Source of the DNA: Ophioderma brevispina | Lineage: Eukaryota; Echinodermata; Ophiuroidea; Amphilepidida; Ophiodermatidae | NCBI GenBank assembly: GCA_023653785.1 | Contig: JAMKCH010010172.1 | Location: forward strand, 124,001 to 188,000 | DNA length: 64,000 nucleotides | Direction: 5' to 3' | Program-made: the position numbers and the translations under genes | Notes under the pieces: model-generated | Seen by the model: the letters and a program-made list of their open reading frames with translations, nothing else | Databases searched by the model: none | What the model was told of the DNA's origin: nothing | In this document: positions 56,880-64,000 of the stretch, piece by piece | How positions within the stretch are numbered: position 1 is the first letter of the stretch | How the letters are laid out: every line of letters starts with the position of its first letter

Positions 56880-57146
56880 CTAGGTTTGAACCCATGCAAA
56901 ATATACTTTTGACAATCCTTATACGGAGACAAACCTTTAGTGTACAATGAAACATAATGTGATCGATTCATACTCCCTAATCTACTTTTATTCCCTTGAA
57001 GGGCAGCAGTCTGAAAAATTTCAACCACAATTTCAGACAGTCTAGTCCCTATTAGATTCCATTGAAACAACAGAAAATCAATTAAGCACCAAATTGACAC
57101 GGAAGCTGTAGCAATGGAATTACCATTCCCCAATGTAATATTTAAC

Positions 57147-58469
57147 CGGTCCCAAAAAAAATAGTCCCCTCTAGGATGACCAGGACTTTGTCATGATAAA
57201 GTCATTTTGATGGGGTATTTCTTCCCATCAAATAATTATTGTTTAAAGGAAACCTTTTCCCATGTAATACGTTCATCATTTGTGAAAGATAATTCCTTTT
57301 TTCTAACAACACGCATTTGTGTAAAAATGACGTTTTCAAAACAGGCCATAAAAAGTTGCACTTTTAAACTGTTGGCAAAACTTATTGCAACATTAAATTG
57401 TGAAATGGGGGAACCTTTAATGTGGTCCTTATGCATAAACAATTTAAAAATGCACTGCAAATTATCAGCCTTGTAATCCGAGTCATATGCTTTTTCCTAA
57501 TGATGAGGGCAAGAAGTGATATAGGTTATGGGTCATGAAAAGATAAGGCTTTATGAAGTGTTCAGGTGTGGGTCATGAAAAAGAGAAGTAAATTTAAATG
57601 AAGCTTTAGGAATGAACGGATTGATGATTGCTGAATGTAAAGGGTTGCAAGAATTCTTCATGACCCATTTGGCAATGTGATTTCTTGCAATGGTTGTTAA
57701 AATGAGTTAGAACGAGCGAGGTGTACTGCATCCTGGAAGAAGGGGGTTCTGTGAAAGGATTGCAAGGAGAATGCAGCTGATGAGGTCAAAGATTGCCTTG
57801 TTATGGGAGACCCGCTGTTCAACAGTACGGCAGGACATGTCCATCATTAACATGGCAAAAACCCGGCGCAAGATTAACAGTGTTAGTAATTTAAAAATAA
57901 AGGAAACATTTTGATACATCAGTGTGCCGGATCACCATTGAATTAGCCAAAATATGTTAATAAAAATAATGACTCGTCTCACATTCGTTGTCAAATCGTC
58001 ATTAGCGGCGTGTATCACAGAAGACGAGGGCAACCGAGAAATGCAATGGTCTCCCAGACAGTTAGGCATAGACTCAATGAATATGGGCCTACATGCACGG
58101 CGACCAAGCAAAATGGTGAAGTGAATGTGCGTCATCGAAAAAAGGGAAATGATCGTTAGGTTTTTTTTACTGAAACAGTTTGAACATGCACTCAACTAAA
58201 TGAAGAGACTGAAAGTAATGAACTCTTTGTAAACATGTTGGCACTTTAGAAGTGAAAGGTACTTTTTTTGGTCTGTTTGAAAACATCATTTTAACACAAA
58301 TGCTTGTTAGAAAACGGAGAGACCTTTCAACACATGGATGAACTGTATTACATGGAAATTGTTTCCGTTTAAAAATAAATTAACTGATGCGAAGGAAATA
58401 TACCTCATCAAAGTGAGTTTTTTCAAGACAAAGTCTGGTCATCCCAGACGGGGCTTATTTTGGGGACCG
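57147..58469. mobile_element. 1.3-kb element with ~230-bp terminal inverted repeats
   Basis: The left arm (57147-57385) and right arm (58245-58469) are inverted copies. Pairs are CGGTCCCAAAA with TTTTGGGGACCG, GGATGACCAGGACTTTGTC with GACAAAGTCTGGTCATCC, and TTTTCTAACAA..GCATTTGTGT with ACACAAATGCTTGTTAGAAAA. The ~850-base centre has a - strand frame (57932-58195) containing SSSVIHAANDDLTTNVRR that I cannot assign. Long inverted ends suggest a Mutator-like or other DNA element. No certain target duplication was found. Confidence 0.75.
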
Positions 58470-59352
58470 TTTATTTAGATACTCGGAAGAGTCGATTTAT
58501 AAGCCCGTATCAAGGATAATACCATTCTGCATTCGTCCATGCCACGAATTCAAGTTCATCCATGGCGGACGTGCGTGATACTGAAATGGGATCAACTTTG
58601 TCGAGGGCTCCTTTTTAGGAATCACGAAGCGAAGTCCCTCGCTTTCTTTTACTGTTTGGAACTTAATACTTGCTTAGGTTTTGATTCTTCAGGCAACGTG
58701 TGCCTAGGAATTGAATCGAGTGATTCGAGCAGTCGATAATGAACAGCTTGAACGTGAGCTGCCCCATACCGGCATCAACCAAAGAATCGATCTTCGTGGG
58801 CTTGCTCATTGCCATGAATTCGGCTTTCAAGTAGTACAAACTATTAATGTAGTTAAATATGCTTGCAGAAGAACGGACCACGCGAAGCAGCTTTTGGGTA
58901 TTCGACGTGCCTGGTCATTGGGTTGTTTAACACAGCCTCCCAGTTTATCGGTATGAAGGTCTTTGTAGCTGCCCAATTGTACAACGCAGCAAGTGCACCA
59001 CTCGCGTGTGCGGCCTGCAGATTCCGGGCCATCTATCTTCGCATACGGAAATACCACCTACCAATTCCAATATTGAGAAACGATCGTCGAACACTTGGCT
59101 GTCACGGTTGAGAAACGGCTTAAGGGCTCTAAGTAAGGGCTGCGTCCCGAATAATCGGCTAGGTGGAAGTGAAGATGCGTCAATTTACACGATTTCAATC
59201 AAGAAAAAATCTCACACCCAGCTCCAGGACATCCAAACAATAAAAGAGGTGGGTAAGAAGCCAGCTTTAAAAATGTTATAACATTATTATCTGATCGATA
59301 TGTATCCATGATAAACATAGCAATCATGGACTTGTTGTAATGATGTTCTTAC
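58470..59352. other. Unassigned sequence with coding-like stretches
   Basis: Open frames on both strands (for example - strand 58827-59057 with GRTREWCTCCVVQLGSYKDL) have balanced composition, and on that strand they would follow the DUF4470-like exon. However, there is no convincing acceptor, and competing + strand frames exist. Treated as unresolved, possibly further exon sequence damaged by indels. Confidence 0.3.
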
Positions 59353-60309
59353 CTTTAGGGAATCCCTGCACCAAAGGGAAAGAGATCGTGCCTATGCAAT
59401 AAAAAAACTTCAGCTTCTTCGCGAGAAGCGATCGGCAGGATTTCCTGAGATCTTCTCGCCCTAGAGGGAATCTGTACCAGTTAGTGTAGGGTTTCGTAGC
59501 AAAATCACTATCTTTGTACCAGGTGGTGAAAATTCACTTTTTCAGGTATTCGTAAACGACCGTAAAATTCACTTGGAATTTCATTCTTGTACACATCTAT
59601 GCCTTCCGCTGCTGTTGGTGAATTACTGAACACAAGTTCTCGTTGCTTATGAAGGTAAATATAATTGGTATGACTACTTCGACATTCTAAATTGAGCCAC
59701 GATTGCCAAACTTCCCGCATAGGAGGAAATATCGCTTCAGTATTTGAATTATAACTCTTGTAACTTCACATAAGGCCTGTGAGGTGAAACCTTGCAGTGC
59801 AGTAAGCCAGTCAAACTTGTATGTTGTAGTCCTTCTCAGTCAAATGAAGAGAGTACCAGAGAGTTGTGATTCTTGCAGCTATCTGGTCTTCATCAGCATA
59901 CATAATCATCATGTATAAATGAAGCACATTCCTTGCTTGGACGAACGGATTCAACATCGTTTAGCACAACGCGCAGCTTTCCGTCAAATGCTTCGGGTAG
60001 TGAAGCCACGTGTTAAGCAATTTCTCAGGTTACCGCATCCTGCCGAAAGAATGGAATAGTCAGCTTTCATCGGATCTTTTTCAGCAGAACTAAGTCTGCT
60101 CTGCACATCATTTGGAAGTAAAGTCAAATGTCAATGGAAGGGCATTGCCTATATAGTATGGGGCGGAGAGAGTGCCACAGTGAATTTTGAAATAGCTTGA
60201 AGGGCTGTGCCGCCCTTTGATCTCCTGTGTGCGTTCGCGACATGCGATTGGATCCGTCCAGTGTGCCCGTTGGCAGTTACGCAGTTACAGCATTGTTGCA
60301 AGCTGCCCA
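59353..60309 (-). CDS. Candidate host exon, DUF4470-like domain protein
   Basis: On the - strand a pyrimidine-rich acceptor (TATTTTATTTTACAG) at 60310 and a donor AAAG|GTAAGAAC at 59352 bound 957 bases. Across three frames it encodes YYIGNALPLTFDLLPNDV, YSILSAGCGNLRNCL, SLPEAFDGKLRVVLND, ARNVLHLYMMIMYADED and ARITTLWYSLHLTEKDYN. This order matches DUF4470 domains (LLSAGCGDLRN..LP..Y.G...VVLND.D..V.ARN), found in MYND-finger and DNAAF3-type proteins. Coding-like sequence continues to the donor (PSEFYGRLRIPEKVNF). At least three single-base frame changes mean either sequence error or a pseudogene. Confidence 0.5.
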
Positions 60310-61012
60310 CTGTAAAATAAAATATAAAGGGAAAACAATTAATGGAATTACAATTAATTGACCCGTCATAAACACAATAACATTACACGTAGAGTACCCT
60401 TTCCTCTTGGTTAAAATGTGGAAAATGTACTTCAATCCACTGAAGAAGTGATATGATGTATTAGAGGTTAAACGAAACTTCGTTCAGACTCCATACTGGT
60501 TAAATTTGGGGCCACAATGTAACATCTTCAGCGCTTAATGAGCGTTCTTTTTAAAATGTCTAAACTCTTCAAACCCCACCCAGAAGTAAATACTTGCACC
60601 CCTCCCCAGACGAAGGGACCATATAAGTTCACGTGTGCGATGCCCCGAGCGGAGAAGCAACTCCGTACGCACACACACACGCAGCACACGCAGACACAAA
60701 AATACTCTAAAAAAAACACTAAAAACATAACAACGTCTCTTATTGCCTTTACCTCTTTTGGCCAGAAGCTTTGCATTTAGGACTGAAACATTGTATGGGT
60801 CTCCATTATTCACTTCTGGGGGTGTATGTATTGATCAAGCTACCGCATCTTTTCGAGCAGTACTTAGGTACTCCGCACGAACTGCAATGCATCTTCCTTA
60901 AAACGAGTGGGGTTTCCACATCGCCCAACATGGCCAAATTTAAAATCAATGACTTCTTCGTCTAGCTTCCAACCGACTGTGAAATTAAAAAAAAACATTG
61001 TATGTAATTTCC
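60310..61012. other. Presumed intron or flank; short CA-rich microsatellite
   Basis: An imperfect CA-rich tract lies at 60667-60700. Open frames here overlap on both strands and have no recognisable motif. If the DUF4470-like exon is real, this is its upstream intron. Confidence 0.35.
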
Positions 61013-61334
61013 TTAAAGGTCCCAGGAAAGGCAAATAGAATTGAATCAATTGATGGGGTTTGTGTCCGTCTACTAGGACATGTCGGAGGGACCAGATAGC
61101 ATTCATATTGGGTTGATGATGAAATCCTTTGTGGAGCCATGATTTTTCAGGGGAGTATAGAAAATTCCAGGTGACTGGTGTGAATCATTCATGACACTGA
61201 CTGATAATCAAACCAGTTTCACAAATTGATGCCACTGGTAGTGTATTCTTTATCTGGCCTGTTTATTACAATGGAAGGTCTCACAAAGATTTGGAGTACG
61301 TAGGTTTATCATCTCATTTCAGGGGACCCTTTAA
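61013..61334. mobile_element. TTAA-flanked putative MITE
   Basis: TTAA at 61013-61016 and 61331-61334, with imperfect inverted ends AGGTCCCAGGAAAGG and ATTTCAGGGGACCCT. No second copy was seen in the window, so this is weaker than families A-F. Confidence 0.5.
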
Positions 61335-61754
61335 ACTAAGACTCTGAAACAAAATGGATGTGGTAAGGATATTTTGTAGGGGTGGGCATATAAAAATATG
61401 AAAAAAATTAAAAGGGAACTGAATTCAGTCTTACGATAGAGCAATCGAGAAAGCATTTTAACCAACACCAAGAAGACAAAGTAAAAAAAAAAATTCATTA
61501 ACGTTCTCCAGCGACACGCGTGTTTGTATCAACAATGTGTGTCAAACCTTGAAGTTATCCCATCCTCCCATCCTAACAGCTAGGCATATCTATGTGCACC
61601 TGACTATAACAATCACAATGACTTTCTGGTGCAATTCGATAATTTTTAATGCAATTTCCAATAACATTAACATTTTCTTGCCAACAGGTAAAACTCTTGC
61701 TGATAATATATCTGACCCGCCTAGTGATTATGTACCACCTTTAACATCATTTAA

Positions 61755-62099
61755 AGGTGCGTGTTCCGATCGTCTTTGGGACCCCCCTGATTTACCCGGA
61801 AGTAGTATCAATTTTGGTACCAAATGAAAGGCCGTATTTTTCTCATTGTCGTCCTGAAATTTGAGCCCTCAAATCCATTTCATTCCCAAGATATGAACGA
61901 AAAACCGCCGTTTTAGTGGTTAACCATCAATATTAGCACAGTATTGATTAGGGCTTTGCAACATGCATTATTGCGTCTACCATCAAAACGCAAGTTTGTT
62001 TCACACGTACTTGATGGGGCGTTATGTGCAAGTGCCGAGCTCTCATATCAAAGCTTATCAAGTAGAGAACACAATACACATAAATCGGAACAAGCACCT
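61755..62099 (+). mobile_element. TTAA-flanked MITE, family F
   Basis: TTAA at 61751-61754 and 62100-62103. Ends AGGTGCGTGTTCCGATCG and AAATCGGAACAAGCACCT form ~18-base inverted repeats. An inverted relative lies at 41524-41871. It is inserted in the LINE RT sequence. Confidence 0.85.
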
Positions 62100-62377
62100 T
62101 TAATAATCAGAATAGCTTCTGTCGAAACAGCAGCAGCATCAGTATTATCCTCTAAAACAAATTATTCCTTTCATCAATGATGTCCTCGCCCATATTTTTA
62201 TAATACTTTCATTTCCATTCTTATTGATACGCAATTTTTCAAAGCTGGCGATAACAATGATTTTACTAATTGCAGACCTCTTTCGATTTTACGAGCTATC
62301 TCCAAGCTTCTTGAAAAGATTGTCGTATTTTTGACTTCATAACCCGTCCCAATATATTGACATCTCATCAATTTGGT

Positions 62378-62913
62378 TTAAAAGAGAAACTGGCACATTG
62401 AAAAACAGTGCGCCCTCAAGATTTTTCAAAATCGATATTTTGCATGGTTGTAAGGCTTTTATATACAAAAGCCCTCACCCGAAATGATTAAGACAAAATC
62501 AGCTTCCTTATGGGTAAATAGAACGATTTTATAATTTAACGTCGCCGGCGACGTTAAATTCAGCAGACGACGAAAATGGCGTTTAACACAAGAACACGCA
62601 CGCCGTATGCACGTTTCCCACGCTATGCACACTGTTTGATCGGTCTATAACCTTTGTGGTTTTAATATCAGTGAGTACGAGTCAAAAATATTCATGTAAT
62701 ATGCACATTTGTTGATTAAAGTTATGGAAAACTTAAAGGTTGGCCTACAAATTACCTGGATCTCTTTATCCTCATATCAATGTCCTTATCTGTTTTGGGG
62801 TATGTTATTTTTATGCGTAAAATATATCTTTGTTCGTCCAATGGCCTAGACTATCATTTGAGAGCAAATTGAAGAAATTTCATATTTTGTGAAAATGTGC
62901 CAGTGCGCTTTAA
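62378..62913 (+). mobile_element. TTAA-flanked MITE, family A (copy 3)
   Basis: TTAA at 62378-62381 and 62910-62913. Ends AAGAGAAACTGGCACATTG and AATGTGCCAGTGCGC. Full-length relative of 3887-4423, including GTCGCCGGCGACGTTAAATT, which is also kept in the inverted copy at 56700-56720. It interrupts RT between HQFG and the palm motifs. Confidence 0.85.
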
Positions 62914-63066
62914 GGCACAAAAGATCGACATTCATGGCAATAAATGAACTTTATTTTAGCCCAAAATCTTGACCACAAACTTCACCGTGCCATCGGTATC
63001 TTCTTGACCTTTGATCTTCGTAAAGCCTTTGATACTACAAACATGATATTTTATGGTATCAGAGGC

Positions 63067-63105
63067 ATTATTATTATATAATTATTATTATTATTATTAT
63101 TAGTA
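63067..63105 (+). repeat. ATT microsatellite
   Basis: ATT repeats with one interruption, lying within the LINE fragment between the palm A and FADE motifs. Confidence 0.8.
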
Positions 63106-63582
63106 ATGATCTCTCACTAATGATCTCGCACTATGCTCCAAAGTACCTGATTTTATTTGCAGATGAGGCAAATATTTTATTTTCACGTGATTCTAAAACA
63201 GACTTAATTAAAAATAATGAATTAATTAGTATTCCCAACTCGTTTAAACTAAATAGATTATCTCTCAACATCAAGAAAACTAATTACAAGATATTTCTAG
63301 AACTAGAATTTCACGGTTCTTGGCTTTTGCGCTCACTATTTGCAAAGAATATAAATTTTCACAGTATGCATTTCTACCCAAACAAATGGAGCAATATACA
63401 TAAGTAATACTTGTGTTTACCACTATTGACATACCAAGTTTGTTCATTATCATACTTTGAGGTGTCCGATACGCGATAATATCGGATCATGCGTATGATA
63501 ATGATAAAAGGGTGAATGCGCCCAAGAGGTATGGGCTCGATATGAGTTTTTGTTAAAGAGTGGGCCGCGTCGCACAATATTT

Positions 63583-64000
63583 TTATCTAGCTATCTATCT
63601 ATCTATCTACTATCTATCTATCTATCTATCTATCCATCCATCCATCCAGCCATCCATCCATCCAGCCATCCATCCATCCATCCAGCCATCCATCCATCCA
63701 GCCATCCATCCATCCAGCCATCCATCCATCCATCCAGCCATCCATCCATCCAGCCATCCATCCATCCAGCCATCCATCCATCCAGCCATCCATCCATCCA
63801 GCCATCCATCCATCCAGCCATCCATCCATCCAGCCATCCATCCATCCATCCATCCATCCATCCATCCATCCAGCCATCCATCCATCCATCATCTATCTAT
63901 CTATCTATCTATCGATCGATCTATCGATCTATCTATCGATCGATCTATCTATCGATCGATCTATCGATCTATCTATCTATCTATCGATCTATCTATCTAG
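63583..64000 (+). repeat. Compound tetranucleotide microsatellite (ATCT / ATCC-AGCC / ATCG)
   Basis: Three blocks: ATCT repeats (63583-63630), CATC-type repeats with a CAGC variant every 12 bases (63631-63890), then mixed ATCT and ATCG repeats to the window edge. Long open frames in all phases (Ser-Ile-His-Pro or Asp-Gly-Trp repeats) are a consequence of the repeat and not proteins. The array may continue beyond the window. Confidence 0.95.

Larger units (their letters stand above)
41361..57140. repeat. Segment beta: paralog of alpha, expanded to ~15.8 kb by insertions
   Basis: The alpha-like host sequence survives in blocks at 41362-41523, 42360-42650, 43135-43245, 43578-43665, 44023-44196, 51475-51960, 52786-53260, 55332-55984 and 56880-57140. 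Everything between is mobile DNA: a TTAA MITE, a SINE, a minisatellite MITE, a TTA MITE, an RTE-like LINE split by an L1/Tx1-like LINE, a partial tandem duplication, an I-like LINE and another TTAA MITE. Confidence 0.8.
61540..63310 (+). mobile_element. LINE fragment (RT) split by two TTAA MITEs
   Basis: After removing 61755-62099 and 62378-62913 the + strand reads FKAGDNNDFTNCRPLSILRA then ISKLLEKIV, RPNILTSHQFGL, AIGIFLTFDLRKAFDTTN (palm A), YLILFADEANILFS and NRLSLNIKKTNYKIFL. These are non-LTR RT motifs in order. The catalytic FADD has become FADE, and several frameshifts are present. Upstream sequence from 61610 (FLPTGKTLADNISDPPSDYV) fits the region before RT. 5' and 3' limits are uncertain. 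Confidence 0.75.

Noticed and set aside
63560..64000. Long open frames of Ser-Ile-His-Pro or Trp-Met-Asp-Gly repeats on both strands
   Set aside because: They are translations of a tetranucleotide microsatellite, open in several phases because the repeat lacks stop codons.

Overview
This is a eukaryotic, animal-type window. It has GT-AG introns, one metazoan-type multi-exon transporter gene, and a dense mosaic of transposable elements (TEs). The AT-rich intergenic DNA, the abundance of TTAA-flanked miniature elements (MITEs), tRNA-derived SINEs, and a Ty3-type retroelement with integrase ahead of reverse transcriptase (an order described in deuterostomes) suggest a marine invertebrate, perhaps an echinoderm or hemichordate. 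That placement is inference. Nothing bacterial is present.

Layout. 1-9.7 kb: the 3' end of an ABCG2-like ABC transporter gene on the + strand. Four exons are visible (4758-4915, 5501-5582, 6950-7017, 9423-9577), ending in a stop codon, with MITEs and a CR1/L2-like LINE tail in the introns. 9.7-16.5 kb: a 1.7-kb TTAA element, other repeats and sequence without recognised genes. 16.57-24.15 kb: a head-to-tail duplication of a ~3.8-kb unit, each copy carrying a SINE with a nested element. 24.5-25.6 kb: a solo LTR. 27.5-31.6 kb: a ~4.1-kb imperfect palindrome with minisatellite-bearing arms. 32-36 kb (segment alpha) and 41.4-57.1 kb (segment beta): two diverged copies of one ~3-kb host sequence that differ by about ten insertions, so the empty site for nearly every element can be read in the other copy. 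36.04-38.84 kb: an internally deleted Ty3-like element on the - strand; its LTR matches the solo LTR. 45.03-51.03 kb: a near full-length, dead L1/Tx1-like LINE with a poly(A) tail and target-site duplication, sitting inside an RTE-like LINE. 53.26-55.33 kb: an I-clade-like LINE with an intact RNase H frame. 57.15-58.47 kb: an element with ~230-bp terminal inverted repeats. 59.35-60.31 kb: a candidate host exon (DUF4470-like) on the - strand. 61.5-63.4 kb: a LINE broken by two MITEs. The right edge is a tetranucleotide microsatellite.

There are only two supported host genes, and the rest is transposon archaeology. Recognisable coding segments are interrupted mainly by single-base indels, many in homopolymers. 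This could be pseudogenisation, but in the transporter it looks more like uncorrected long-read error. Exact boundaries of diverged repeats are approximate unless a target-site duplication or empty site is cited.
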